A DNA stretch of 64,000 nucleotides from CAYVIB01 sp964451365 (GTDB lineage: Bacteria; Pseudomonadota; Gammaproteobacteria; Pseudomonadales; Cellvibrionaceae), in assembly GCA_964451365.1 (NCBI GenBank), contig CAYVIB010000007.1:1-64000 (forward strand), read 5' to 3'. Shown piece by piece: positions 1-9,771 of this stretch. The notes under the pieces were generated by a model, which made no database searches, was not told where the DNA came from, and saw only the letters and a list, made by a program, of their open reading frames with translations. The position numbers and the translations under genes were made by a program. The first letter of the stretch is position 1. Each line of letters begins with the position of its first letter.

Positions 1-59
1 TTTGGGTATTTGATCATTTTCGACCGTCTCGCTGCCTCCCGCAGCCAATCAACAACTTT

Positions 60-209
60 TTAAAGAACGTCGTCGCGAATCATCATTTTTTTTGAAATTG
101 TTTTTAATGCTATGGGTGATGGGTGTCCATGTTGTGTTTCGTCAATATGATACTTGACCCCTTTTTTCATTAAACGGGCTTCATCGCGAATATAGCGATT
201 TTTGTTCAT
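60..209 (-). CDS. Possible 49-residue ORF at window edge
   Basis: A short minus-strand frame starts with ATG at 209 and ends with TAA at 60. The product would be lysine-rich and soluble, starting MNKNRYIRDEARLMKK. It lies just downstream of the two-helix membrane protein gene on the same strand, so it could be a further small gene of the RHS locus or a remnant. I do not recognise it, and no strong ribosome binding site is visible. Coding status is doubtful. Confidence 0.2.
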   Translation of the reverse strand: MNKNRYIRDEARLMKKGVKYHIDETQHGHPSPIALKTISKKMMIRDDVL

Positions 210-265
210 GTGTCTTCTTTATTTTTTCTATCTTGGGTGTCCAAGTATTTTATTTTAAGGTGTCC
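122..265. repeat. Three GGTGTCC motifs downstream of the RHS locus
   Basis: The heptamer GGTGTCC occurs at 122-128, 236-242 and 259-265. The middle copy sits in a small hairpin, CTTGG-GTGT-CCAAG, with a T-rich tail on the plus strand. GGTGTCC-type direct repeats are often seen beside REP-associated transposase or integrated accessory DNA, but no transposase is visible here, so that link is inference. Confidence 0.35.
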
Positions 266-266
266 G

Positions 267-557
267 TCAACAAATATTTATTAAGATCATAATCACTGCC
301 GGAAAAACAATAACTATAAAAACTAGAAAAATTCCTATAGCTCGGAAACGCTCTTTCATTGCATATTTGATTTCGGCGTCATTTTCCTTCAGGTTAACAA
401 TCTCGTTTGCCAGCGTAAAAGTAAACCAAAACTTTCTCCCAAGCTTCTGATTGAATAGCATAATAACGACCAAATGCTTGTAAAAAGCCCAAATAGCGGG
501 GACTCCAAGAAATAGAGCAGCTGTAACAGCCAACCAATAAAAAAAATGTTCACACAT
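267..557 (-). CDS. Small two-helix membrane protein, candidate immunity protein
   Basis: The 96-residue product has a hydrophobic segment at about residues 6-30, a charged middle rich in K, R and E, and a second hydrophobic segment at about 72-95 that runs to the C-terminus. It should therefore be an inner-membrane protein with two helices. The gene starts 8 bases after the stop codon of the giant RHS gene on the same strand, with a short AGAG motif before the ATG, so it is probably cotranscribed and translationally coupled. A small gene directly behind the variable 3' end of an RHS-type toxin gene is the usual place for its immunity gene. A membrane-spanning immunity protein would fit a toxin acting on membranes, but that is inference; no family was recognised. 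Confidence 0.6.
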   Translation of the reverse strand: MCEHFFYWLAVTAALFLGVPAIWAFYKHLVVIMLFNQKLGRKFWFTFTLANEIVNLKENDAEIKYAMKERFRAIGIFLVFIVIVFPAVIMILINIC

Positions 558-565
558 AGCTCTGG

Positions 566-3500
566 CTACTCAAATCTAAAGACTTCCGAAAGTGGCCGCA
601 CAGGTCCTGCATGATGGGTTATATTTCCTTCGATACCACCAGTAATCGGCATAGGACTGACCCCAAACCCCATCTCAACTGTAAAAGCAGTAAAATTATA
701 ATCTACAACATCATAGCTGTTGCCTGTGCCGTATCCCGTCAAGATTGCGTTACCGCCAACGGTCAGCCCCTCACCGACAGATATATTTAAATCAACTCCT
801 TCTCCGTGATACATAGCTAAGCGATCGGCTGGCGAATAACCTTCCGCCCAACCCACTCCCACTTCACCGACTATGCTAAATTCTGGCAAGGCAGCCCCGT
901 AGCCCGAAGTAAAAGAATTTTGATAAAAAACACCGTCTTCAGAAATATCAACTATAGTATTTTGTGAAAAACTTAATTCAAAACCTGCGGCCCAGGTAAC
1001 TTTCGGTCGAGCTATGATAATTTGCAGGCCTCTTTTTCTGTCTTTCTTGTCACTGTCACTCTCCTGCGCATTAAACAAATTTCCCATCGCCGCACTAAAA
1101 GCCCCATTGGCAAACTTCCCACCGGTAATCTTTGAAACCGTCCCACCAAGCACGCCAGCCATAATCGCCTGGTCCATATATTTACCACCCACTTCCCAGC
1201 CTTTCATGCTCGATAGTCCGGGTGTAAAAGCTTTGACTATGGCAGCACTGACAAATCCATGCTTGAATTCACCTCCCTGCAACTCAGCCAGGACACCGCC
1301 CACCAGTCCATGCGATGCGATATGCGCAAGCCCATTTTTCGCAAATATGCCTGACGTCCTGCCATTAAATGCATCTCCAATCCCCGAGAACGCAGCGGCG
1401 GAAAATGCGGTAAATACCGCCGATTTCACACCGTCACTCAGACTTCCTGTTGCCGAATAAGTAGCGCCGAACGCATAGCCCGAAGCCACGGCAATGCCCG
1501 CCAAACCCTCGCACGAACCAGCGGCAGCACAGCTTACTATTCCACCCACAACCGCCAACCAGGGCGCATCGAACGCAGTTGCGGCCTCCTGGAACATATA
1601 ACCAATAACAGCGCCGATAACAAAGTTCGCTATATGCCCGGATGGGTCCGTGGCGTTAAGCGGGTTATTCATTACGTATGAGTAACGATTAATACTAGCA
1701 AGCAGATTGGGCGCTTGTACAATGCTATCCGCCTGCAGGAAGCGACCTAAATGAGCGTCGTATATTCGGCCATTCATATGGATGATCTCCATCTCATCCA
1801 CCATTTCATGCCCGGTAAAACCCCGTGTGGTAATCGGCATCTGCTCCACAAAATAGTTCGCGGCGATGCTGGAACCATTCATGGGTCGCCATGTTGTGAC
1901 TTCCCGTCTGGCGCCCCAGGGGTCAAAGAACATCACTTCCTCGATCATCTGTCCATTCTGGTCAGTAATCGCGTTAATGGAGCCCAGATGATCCTTGTGC
2001 AGATAGACCAATTCTTCACCGTCATAGGTGCCGGTGGTATGCGTGCTATCGTCGAAATTAAAAGTATGGGTAATTTGCGCTACGCCACCGATATTGCGTT
2101 TCCATTGCACTTTGTTATCGGGATAGTAGATCTTTTCTACGCTACCGATATAGAGCGTGGTAGTCACTTTATCCGGATTAGTCCCGAAATTATGATCGAT
2201 ACGCTTGTAGCGCGCGCGGCTTGTGCCGTAGAAAAACTCGGTGCGACGACTGCCTTTGTCGATCCGGCTGACCTTGTCGAAGGCCGTATACGTGAAGGTG
2301 CGCCCGCGCTCATCTGAAGTGAGGCTACCGTTATTGTTGTAATGATAAGCAACTCCGCCAGCGCTGGAAACGGCATGAGGGCCATAGTTGGCATAACTGT
2401 AAATACCCACATCGGACTTCTCGTGGATATTGCCCGTACCGTCAGTTTTGTAACGCACGTACATATCCTGTACAGCGTTGGTGCTGTGATTCGTCACACT
2501 ATAATCATTGAGCCGATTAAGCTTATCGTAGGTAAATTTCTCCTCCAAGTTTCGCATCGAGCCATTAAGGTTTTTTCCGTAATCACTCCGCGATACCAGG
2601 TTACCCTGATGATCCCACTTCATTTCCAGGTCCTGAATCGTATTCAATCCAACGGATGACGTGGTGAGTCTTTCCATAAATCCAGTGCGGGCATTATAGC
2701 TTGTGCCAGTTTCGGTAACGCCATTAGCCAACCACGCCTGAGTGACATTACCCCTTTCGTCCATTTCTCTCACTTCGTAGTAAATCGTGCCGTTGGACGA
2801 AGCATTGTGGGCATCGCGGATACGCGCCAGATAGCCCCGGGAGTTGTATTCGTTCTGCATTGCACCGCGATTGAATTCAAATTTTTCGCGCGCCGCGTCA
2901 AAACTCTGGTACGGGCGCCCGTACTCATCGTAGTTCTGTGCGCTGTAGTGGTAAGTCAGATCATTTGAATCATCGGCGGGTATGACAGTCGTGGTTTGCA
3001 CCGGCCGCCCGAGCGTATCGTAGCTGTAAACCACTCCATAACCGGAATCAAGATCCTGCTCGTCGCTCAGCTGGCCAAACCCGTTGTCGGCCACGTCATA
3101 TTCCCACATCGCATGAGACTGCCGATTCGTGGGGCTGTCACAATCACCTCCAGTATAATCTCTGCGTTCGATCAGGCGACCACGGGCATCGTACGAATTC
3201 TTGATAACATTGCCCACTGCATCGATTTGGCAAAGCAGATCTCCAAATGCATTATATTGGTATTCCCAGCGCCCTTTATCCGGGTCTGTCATGGCAGTTT
3301 TTTGGCCCAAGACACCGTATTCCATAACGGTAACGTTGTTTCCCGTGGGATCAACCAACTGCACAAAGTTACCCTCGGCGTCGTAATAATAACGCGCGGT
3401 TACCGCCACTCCGCTTTCGTATTCAGTCACACTTTCCAGCTCGCCCAGGAGATTCTTCGCTTCGGTGCGGCTAATGGCGGTACCATCGTTACTATTGGAG

Positions 3501-6500
3501 GTTGTGGTAATACTGCGCCCGTTATATTCCAATGTTGCGAAAGCCGCAGTGCCTAGATCATCGCCATTAGCATTAGTTTGGTTAAACGGCAGCTCGGTAT
3601 AAACTACCCGGTCAAGGATATCGTAACTGTTGGTTGTCCAGTACGACGCTGTCTGTTGCGAGACCGGGAAAGGCTCGCTCACCCGATACGGACGGTTCAA
3701 GGTGTCGTACTCCGTATCAATGGCGATCCAGCTGCCATCAAAACCAAGAGCAAGCGAACGACGTTTACGCCCAATCTTATCGAAACAAGTACGGCTCTCG
3801 CTGCCAAACGCATTTACGCTGGAAGTGGTATATCGGCTACCTGTAGGACAGTTTGTCACATCTTCACTGCCGAGGCTTTGCGTAAAACTCCCATCACTGC
3901 TCGCCGTGAAATACTGATTACCAAAAGCCGTGGTATACGACCTCTGGGTCGTATAACTATTCGAATCCACATAACTGCGGGCATGCGTAACAGTACCGTA
4001 ATTATCCCGCGATAAAACCTCTTCCTTCTTCTGAACGGACATGCCCAGACTGTCCGCCGTACTTGTATAAGTTTCATCAGGCGGAACAGTTTGTGAGGCC
4101 AACGCACCATTAAACACGTTGTAGGTGCGTATAGGGTAACGTCCGTTACCATCATATTCGACGTAACCGGACAAGCGGTGTTCACCCTGGGAGCCCCAAG
4201 AGTGGCTCCAGGTTTCGTTACCAAACTGGTCGTAATAATGTCGAGTTGTTAATTGAACCGCGCCGTCCTCCCGGATTATTTCGTCACATAACATGCCTTT
4301 AAGGCCGGCAGCGCCAGTGCAGCTTCCATTTAGACCGTAGTAGGTAAATTCGGATGTTTTTGTAACAACGCTATCGGCTCCCTCTGGTACTGATGCGGGA
4401 TCACGTTCTAAAGTGGAGGTGGCACTAATCAAACGGCCAAGGAACTTACCCTCTTCCGAACTGTAGTATGTGTTATCAATCGTTTTTCTAGAATAGAAAG
4501 AATAAACGGCATAGTTATCGCTGCCCGCCTCAAGACTGCCATCGCTATTGACACTACGACCGCCTTCCCGCGTTACAACAACCATACTATCCACATTACC
4601 CCAGGCATCCGGTGTATTGGTGGTTATCACTGAGCTGATCGGCTCGCCCTGAGTCGCACCATTATCAACAAGGTTATATTTGGTCGCTATCGAGCGTTTT
4701 GTAAATGGCTGTAGTGCCCCCAGCGTCTTGGTACCTTGAGTGGAAACAGCGGATTGATTAAGGCCACCATAGTTATAGATCTCGTTCTGACTTATCTCGC
4801 GATTAAGTATCATCCCCGCCTCCGAACGGGTAACAGTCTCAATCGGATGACCAATATAAGGCCAATCCTGGCGATAAGTCGTTTCGTTTGTTACTCCCTT
4901 TTGTAAATCCTTGGTAGCCACTTTTTTAAAGCCCAAAAACCCGCGCCCAGCCGCTTGGATGCGTCCCGTTTCGTAAAAATATGACAGGGTATTCATTTGG
5001 TTTGCGTCTTCAACGGTCGGTGCCGAACTTGCCGCATGCGCCACAATATACATCGGACCGCGAACTTCCATCACCGGAGCAGAGGAGTCAATGCGCTGTT
5101 GGAGACCGCTAAAGGGATCGTTGATGGCTCTATAAAATTTCGTGGCATCCGTTGCGTATTGAACCGCGGAATAGCAGAACTCGATTGCATTATTAAATGG
5201 CGAGGTACCACACAAGACTCTAGTGGTGCTTGAGAATGAAATGCCTTTGAGAGTAGTGTAATGCTCTGAGGTAGTGAGCGGTTCATAGCTAATTTGAGTC
5301 CGATTTTCCAGCCCGCTCCGCACGATATTTATAGCATCCACGCTACCAGGTTTCTGCTGGACGCTCATAACTCCATTATCAACTTCGATAGCGTCAAGCC
5401 ACCCGTTACCCGAGATATCAATTAAAGCCGCCCCTTCCCCCATAAAATTTGCAAGTTTTTTATTGGGTGAGAATGATTCCGATACTGGATTCCAAGGCTT
5501 ATAAAGAATCGAGTCGTGTAAATATGTTCCGGAGAATGTTCCTTGCAAATCGGACCGCCAATAAACATCCTGCGCACCATCCTGGTCTATATCGGCAAAG
5601 CGAATATCCAATCCGTCTAACCAATTTTCACCAAAACTGGAACCAGAATATATTTCTTCAAAGCCTTTAAAGCCATCACCTGTATTGATATTAAAATGCC
5701 ACTTATTATTGTCCCCGCCTATCTTGGCTATCACTTCGCTCAAACCATCGCCATTAAGATCCACTGCCCGCAGTCCGAATGGATTTGTATCGGCGTGATC
5801 GAAGCCCAGATATTCTGTTACGTACAACGTTTCGGTAAGTTCAAAAGAAATTGCTTCGTCCGCACGTTGAGTGAATAGCTGTATCGCTAGGCGTGGCTCG
5901 TAAAACCGGGGGGTAAATATGCGCTCATAAGCAACCGCCAGCAGATCCAGTTGACCGTCCCCGTTAAAATCGCCCAGCTCTATTTCTTCCAGGAATCCAT
6001 CCCAGTTCTCGCCGTTTTGATAGACATCCAATGTTACTTTGGTCGGCGATTTATATTCGTAAATCATGCTATCGCCGAGATCGTAGGAATTCTTCTTTTT
6101 CAGCCAGTAAATTTCAACTTCATTCGTTTCGTGGTTGAAGTAAACAGCATCGGTTAAACCGTCACTGTCCATATCGCCAAACAGCAGATTAAAGTTGTTA
6201 TTAGAGCCGGAGCGCACGGGAAATGGCAGGCTGACTCCACTCGAAACCAACTTCCAATCTTCGGTTTCTGGGTCTGGCTGCGCGACAAGCAATCCCCAGC
6301 TTTGTGACGAATCGTCATATGTGATTAAGTCCGCCCTACCGTCTGCGTTTATGTCAACAGGATAAAGATCCGGGATGGCATTGTATGCCTTAACTGCTTC
6401 GGTAGCACCACCAGTAACGGAAATCCACACTGACACGCTATCATGTAAATTCACTTTTAAATAGGCAAAATCCTGTTTGCCGTCTCCGTTGATGTCAAGC

Positions 6501-9052
6501 ACTTGATAACCCCGGAAGTCGTTACCATTTGCATCAAACCCGGCTTCGGCATAGTTTTGGAAAAGCTCATTATTCCTCAGCCATAGGAAGCTGGTTTGTG
6601 GCAAGCAACTACCACCAGGAATACATTCTTTTACCGAAAATAGGCGCGAAATATTATCAGTCGCATTGTAATAATAAGAAGGCACGGTGTCAGCGTCGTA
6701 GCTCAAGTCATAGTAGCGAAGCAGTTCTTCGCCACTGGAATACGAGTTAACCCGCGCTAAGCGTTGATTGTTGGTAAATCGATAACCGGCGATGTAAGCG
6801 GATATAACATCACTTCTAACTTCGTATTCAAACTCCACTCTGCCGCCATAGTTAAACGAGTTCGGACTTGCGCCGGCGCCAAAATAAATGTTCTTAATGT
6901 TAAAGCTAGAAGCAGACTGTGCATACTCAAATACGATGGCGTTGCCCACGTTGTCCTCAAATCGGCTTTTGCTCCACGAGAATACACGGCTGGATACCTG
7001 CTGCCCACTACTGTTGTAAGCGCTCCTCTCGGAATTGCTAGACCCACTTTCACCATATACGTTTTTCGAGCCGTCTTTCGCATACACTTCAAAGTAATCC
7101 GGATGCCCGACTGATCCACCCTTCGCCACAATTTTAATCTGGCTATCAACCTCTGTTTTATATTCACTGTTGGGTGACCCATAGGTGGCACTGCCTTGAA
7201 CGAGCAGGCGCTGACCGTTATAACAAAAACGGTCGCCGGCACTCCAGGCAATCGGCAAGGCTTTTCCATCCTGCAACAGAGTTTGGCGGCAACGACTAAT
7301 GGCATCAATTCCTCCTATACTCCAACCCTTGCCCACTGGCCCGTTGTTGCCATTGCTAGTGTAGTTGAGTGTTATTTGCGGTGTCACACTTGCGGTTCCT
7401 TCAACCACCTTAATCGGGATGGAGTATGTGGCAGCCCCGGACTCATTTACACGAAAAGCGCCTTCCACCGCCGAGATGGCGTCGAAGGCATCGAGATCGG
7501 CTTGCGATACCGTAGGCGCGGCCATTATCGGCACTCCTGGTGCCTCAATATTTTGCTCTGGCAGCTCAGCTATTGACGGATCGTTACCGCCTGTAGAAAT
7601 TTCTATCTCCTGTGATGTGGTGAAGCCCGAACATGCAGTGTATCCGGACACGACACGGCAAACATTTACTCGAAAGCGCCAATAGCCATCCGACAGGCCG
7701 GTGACCTGCTGGTCGTTGCTTGAAGAGCCCTGATAAACGTCATCCCAGGAGTTGGCTCCCAGTTTTTGTTTATCAAGGTCATAGTAAGTTACCGAGCCAG
7801 TTACGGCGCTATAACCGACAGTTAATGTTGAACTATTGTGCTCTGTGGGCAAGGGTTTAAATACGGTTCCAGATGGGGGGATAGCAACTATTACCGATTT
7901 CTCACCGGACGGCAGACCACATGCAACCTGATTACACGCCCTCACCCGATAACTATACTTATTGTTGATCTTATTCAGACTGAAGGACAACTGACTGTTG
8001 TTTTGTACGGTTTGCCATTTACCTGACGCGGTTTTTTCTTCCAAGAGGTAAGAATTCGCTGCGCTTACTGTTCCCCAGGTTATGTTGACAGGAGAGCTTT
8101 GACTGGTAGGCGGCAGGAATACTCCGGAGGGGGTGGCAAAATTGACCACCTGTAGAACTTCAAGGTTTGAATCTTGGTCGAAATCTACAAGTTGAAACGA
8201 ATTATTTCTATTTGACGGATCAAAGTTATTGTCCCAGGTGAGCGGATCACTGCCAAACTGAGGATAACCGTTGGTTGTCTGCATAGCGGTGAGAACAGCA
8301 TAACCGTCATTCAGACCACGAATATAGTAATCCTCGTTACCGTCGTTATTTAGGTCAGCTACAAAATAATCCACTCCTTTTGATGCTTTCTGCAACTGTG
8401 CCAGCTCCGATTCACTCGCATCATATTCATAAGCTGAGGAGTAACCACCGCGATAAGGAGTACGATATGCAACAAACCCCTCCGGCCCATCAATATACAG
8501 CGGTATTGAGATATCTCCGGCAATTAGCACAAAAACATCGCGACCATGGAAATAGATATCTCCGTTTATGCCATCATTATTGAAATCACCGTAGAAAATG
8601 TCGAATGCTTTAAGATCCACATGTCCCGCAGGTGGTGTTGAAGGCGGAGGCAACGGAGCCAACACCGTGACACTGGCGTTATGTTCTAGACACCCACCGT
8701 TCATCTGTGAATATTGTCCACAAACACGAAGTAAATAAGAATAAATTCCTGGCTTTTTGTACATTGCCAGAAATTCTTCTCGTCCTGCCACAATATTGTA
8801 TTCCTTTACGACAACCTCATTATTTATTGATGTATAGGTTTCCGTCAACGTACTCGTCGGGTCCCCATACGGTTCGAACGGTTCCCATACCGAATCGGAA
8901 AAGTAAATATAATAGGCTCCGTCGTCACTGGGGGATTCAGATATCGAAATACCGGCGTATGCATGGGAACCGCATAACAGAAAAATTATGGCCTTCGTTG
9001 CCTTCAAAGCAAAAAAAGGAAACTTGCTCAGGCACTTGAAAATAAATGACAT
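566..9052 (-). CDS. Giant SpvB/FG-GAP/RHS-repeat polymorphic-toxin-like protein
   Basis: The product is a secreted protein of about 2,828 residues. I start it at ATG 9052, preceded by GGGGGA; an in-frame TTG at 9070 is the alternative. A signal peptide ends near SHAYA-G. Counting from the TTG start, the order is: FG-GAP-like calcium motifs (DFNNDG near 160, DLNNDG near 238), two fibronectin-III-like modules with an RVRACN motif (about 325-500), an SpvB-type domain around GKGWSIGG (about 583), FG-GAP repeats (DINGDG, DINADG, DFNGDG, about 858-1,220), YD/RHS repeats (about 1,500-2,400) and an RHS core ending near RFLQAD and NPLNATDPSG (about 2,445). About 370 residues follow: a glycine/alanine-rich hydrophobic part, then a glycine-rich beta-like tail I cannot assign. 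Known relatives encapsulate a C-terminal toxin in the RHS shell. The DNA is more AT-rich than its neighbours, which suggests horizontal gain. Confidence 0.9.
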   Translation of the reverse strand: MSFIFKCLSKFPFFALKATKAIIFLLCGSHAYAGISISESPSDDGAYYIYFSDSVWEPFEPYGDPTSTLTETYTSINNEVVVKEYNIVAGREEFLAMYKKPGIYSYLLRVCGQYSQMNGGCLEHNASVTVLAPLPPPSTPPAGHVDLKAFDIFYGDFNNDGINGDIYFHGRDVFVLIAGDISIPLYIDGPEGFVAYRTPYRGGYSSAYEYDASESELAQLQKASKGVDYFVADLNNDGNEDYYIRGLNDGYAVLTAMQTTNGYPQFGSDPLTWDNNFDPSNRNNSFQLVDFDQDSNLEVLQVVNFATPSGVFLPPTSQSSPVNITWGTVSAANSYLLEEKTASGKWQTVQNNSQLSFSLNKINNKYSYRVRACNQVACGLPSGEKSVIVAIPPSGTVFKPLPTEHNSSTLTVGYSAVTGSVTYYDLDKQKLGANSWDDVYQGSSSNDQQVTGLSDGYWRFRVNVCRVVSGYTACSGFTTSQEIEISTGGNDPSIAELPEQNIEAPGVPIMAAPTVSQADLDAFDAISAVEGAFRVNESGAATYSIPIKVVEGTASVTPQITLNYTSNGNNGPVGKGWSIGGIDAISRCRQTLLQDGKALPIAWSAGDRFCYNGQRLLVQGSATYGSPNSEYKTEVDSQIKIVAKGGSVGHPDYFEVYAKDGSKNVYGESGSSNSERSAYNSSGQQVSSRVFSWSKSRFEDNVGNAIVFEYAQSASSFNIKNIYFGAGASPNSFNYGGRVEFEYEVRSDVISAYIAGYRFTNNQRLARVNSYSSGEELLRYYDLSYDADTVPSYYYNATDNISRLFSVKECIPGGSCLPQTSFLWLRNNELFQNYAEAGFDANGNDFRGYQVLDINGDGKQDFAYLKVNLHDSVSVWISVTGGATEAVKAYNAIPDLYPVDINADGRADLITYDDSSQSWGLLVAQPDPETEDWKLVSSGVSLPFPVRSGSNNNFNLLFGDMDSDGLTDAVYFNHETNEVEIYWLKKKNSYDLGDSMIYEYKSPTKVTLDVYQNGENWDGFLEEIELGDFNGDGQLDLLAVAYERIFTPRFYEPRLAIQLFTQRADEAISFELTETLYVTEYLGFDHADTNPFGLRAVDLNGDGLSEVIAKIGGDNNKWHFNINTGDGFKGFEEIYSGSSFGENWLDGLDIRFADIDQDGAQDVYWRSDLQGTFSGTYLHDSILYKPWNPVSESFSPNKKLANFMGEGAALIDISGNGWLDAIEVDNGVMSVQQKPGSVDAINIVRSGLENRTQISYEPLTTSEHYTTLKGISFSSTTRVLCGTSPFNNAIEFCYSAVQYATDATKFYRAINDPFSGLQQRIDSSAPVMEVRGPMYIVAHAASSAPTVEDANQMNTLSYFYETGRIQAAGRGFLGFKKVATKDLQKGVTNETTYRQDWPYIGHPIETVTRSEAGMILNREISQNEIYNYGGLNQSAVSTQGTKTLGALQPFTKRSIATKYNLVDNGATQGEPISSVITTNTPDAWGNVDSMVVVTREGGRSVNSDGSLEAGSDNYAVYSFYSRKTIDNTYYSSEEGKFLGRLISATSTLERDPASVPEGADSVVTKTSEFTYYGLNGSCTGAAGLKGMLCDEIIREDGAVQLTTRHYYDQFGNETWSHSWGSQGEHRLSGYVEYDGNGRYPIRTYNVFNGALASQTVPPDETYTSTADSLGMSVQKKEEVLSRDNYGTVTHARSYVDSNSYTTQRSYTTAFGNQYFTASSDGSFTQSLGSEDVTNCPTGSRYTTSSVNAFGSESRTCFDKIGRKRRSLALGFDGSWIAIDTEYDTLNRPYRVSEPFPVSQQTASYWTTNSYDILDRVVYTELPFNQTNANGDDLGTAAFATLEYNGRSITTTSNSNDGTAISRTEAKNLLGELESVTEYESGVAVTARYYYDAEGNFVQLVDPTGNNVTVMEYGVLGQKTAMTDPDKGRWEYQYNAFGDLLCQIDAVGNVIKNSYDARGRLIERRDYTGGDCDSPTNRQSHAMWEYDVADNGFGQLSDEQDLDSGYGVVYSYDTLGRPVQTTTVIPADDSNDLTYHYSAQNYDEYGRPYQSFDAAREKFEFNRGAMQNEYNSRGYLARIRDAHNASSNGTIYYEVREMDERGNVTQAWLANGVTETGTSYNARTGFMERLTTSSVGLNTIQDLEMKWDHQGNLVSRSDYGKNLNGSMRNLEEKFTYDKLNRLNDYSVTNHSTNAVQDMYVRYKTDGTGNIHEKSDVGIYSYANYGPHAVSSAGGVAYHYNNNGSLTSDERGRTFTYTAFDKVSRIDKGSRRTEFFYGTSRARYKRIDHNFGTNPDKVTTTLYIGSVEKIYYPDNKVQWKRNIGGVAQITHTFNFDDSTHTTGTYDGEELVYLHKDHLGSINAITDQNGQMIEEVMFFDPWGARREVTTWRPMNGSSIAANYFVEQMPITTRGFTGHEMVDEMEIIHMNGRIYDAHLGRFLQADSIVQAPNLLASINRYSYVMNNPLNATDPSGHIANFVIGAVIGYMFQEAATAFDAPWLAVVGGIVSCAAAGSCEGLAGIAVASGYAFGATYSATGSLSDGVKSAVFTAFSAAAFSGIGDAFNGRTSGIFAKNGLAHIASHGLVGGVLAELQGGEFKHGFVSAAIVKAFTPGLSSMKGWEVGGKYMDQAIMAGVLGGTVSKITGGKFANGAFSAAMGNLFNAQESDSDKKDRKRGLQIIIARPKVTWAAGFELSFSQNTIVDISEDGVFYQNSFTSGYGAALPEFSIVGEVGVGWAEGYSPADRLAMYHGEGVDLNISVGEGLTVGGNAILTGYGTGNSYDVVDYNFTAFTVEMGFGVSPMPITGGIEGNITHHAGPVRPLSEVFRFE

Positions 9053-9093
9053 GAATCCCCCAATGATCAAACTGATTCAAGAATATTTTTTAT

Positions 9094-9378
9094 TTATCTT
9101 ACTAACTTTAAAATAACACTCACTTGTTGGGTCGATTTTTCCGTTACATCACCCATATTTATTCCATCTCTACTGGCGATATTCATACTAAAGTAAATAT
9201 TAGAGCCGCTTCCGACTTCAGATGAAGCCGGGGAATGAAAGGAATATTGATTTGGCATACAGAAATTTATTGAGCGCTTTGCGGAAGCTACCACATGATC
9301 GCATGGGCTATATCGAATTATCCGTGGAAGTACTGGTAAATTAGCGCAATTTTTATTTGGTAGTTCTCTACATGGCAT
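9094..9378 (-). CDS. Hypothetical 94-residue protein upstream of the RHS gene
   Basis: I place the start at ATG 9378 because GGAGAG lies 8 bases upstream of it; the frame stays open to a TTG at 9417. The product begins MPCRELPNKNC and has four cysteines in its first 40 residues (positions 3, 11, 26 and 40), no obvious signal peptide and a serine-rich C-terminal half. It ends 41 bases before the RHS start on the same strand, so it could be the first gene of that operon. I recognise no family. It could also be the 3' remnant of a longer gene. Confidence 0.4.
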   Translation of the reverse strand: MPCRELPNKNCANLPVLPRIIRYSPCDHVVASAKRSINFCMPNQYSFHSPASSEVGSGSNIYFSMNIASRDGINMGDVTEKSTQQVSVILKLVR

Positions 9379-9417
9379 CCTTGATACTCTCCGTCCAACG
9401 GACGTCTGCTCTGTCAA

Positions 9418-9738
9418 AGCGACGATAACTCCCGATTTACTGATAGCACGTACTTACGCTCGTTTATAACCAAATGTTATTTTCCATGGCCTGCGACTAG
9501 CCATATCTTAGCTCAGCGGTAGTGCCGAATGCGCGTCTCGAAAGTGGCTTTTATGCTTTATTTTGGAATGCCACCGACCAGCTTAGGAGGGGTAGCGTCT
9601 ACAATAGCTGCAATTTACCTTATTTTCGGCCCCACGCCAACAAGGTATTCGTTGAACACCGGATCCGGGCCAATATCAGCAACTGCTCCGTACGTTGCTC
9701 TGCCACCGGTATGCATGCGGGTAATGATGGGATAGAAA
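9418..9738. other. Intergenic region without a confident gene
   Basis: No intact gene is convincing here. The minus strand carries a 33-codon frame with ATG at 9716 and stop TAA at 9615; the same frame then stays open for 18 more codons to a stop at 9558 and has a protein-like composition. It may be a decayed gene fragment. The promoter for the RHS-side genes should lie near 9400-9480, but I see no clear promoter hexamers. Confidence 0.3.
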
Positions 9739-9763
9739 ATAAAAAAGCCCGGATAACCGGGCT
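9739..9763 (-). terminator. Rho-independent terminator of the TonB/TPR operon
   Basis: On the minus strand a hairpin AGCCCGG-TTAT-CCGGGCT is followed directly by TTTTTTATTTTC. It lies 9 bases past the stop codon of the TonB-like gene and so closes that operon. Confidence 0.85.
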
Positions 9764-9771
9764 GTGCGAAA

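Noticed and set aside
1014..8583. Many plus-strand open frames of 60-190 residues opposite the RHS gene
   Set aside because: They lie wholly antisense to a gene with clear repeats and domains and have no family-like content or ribosome binding sites.
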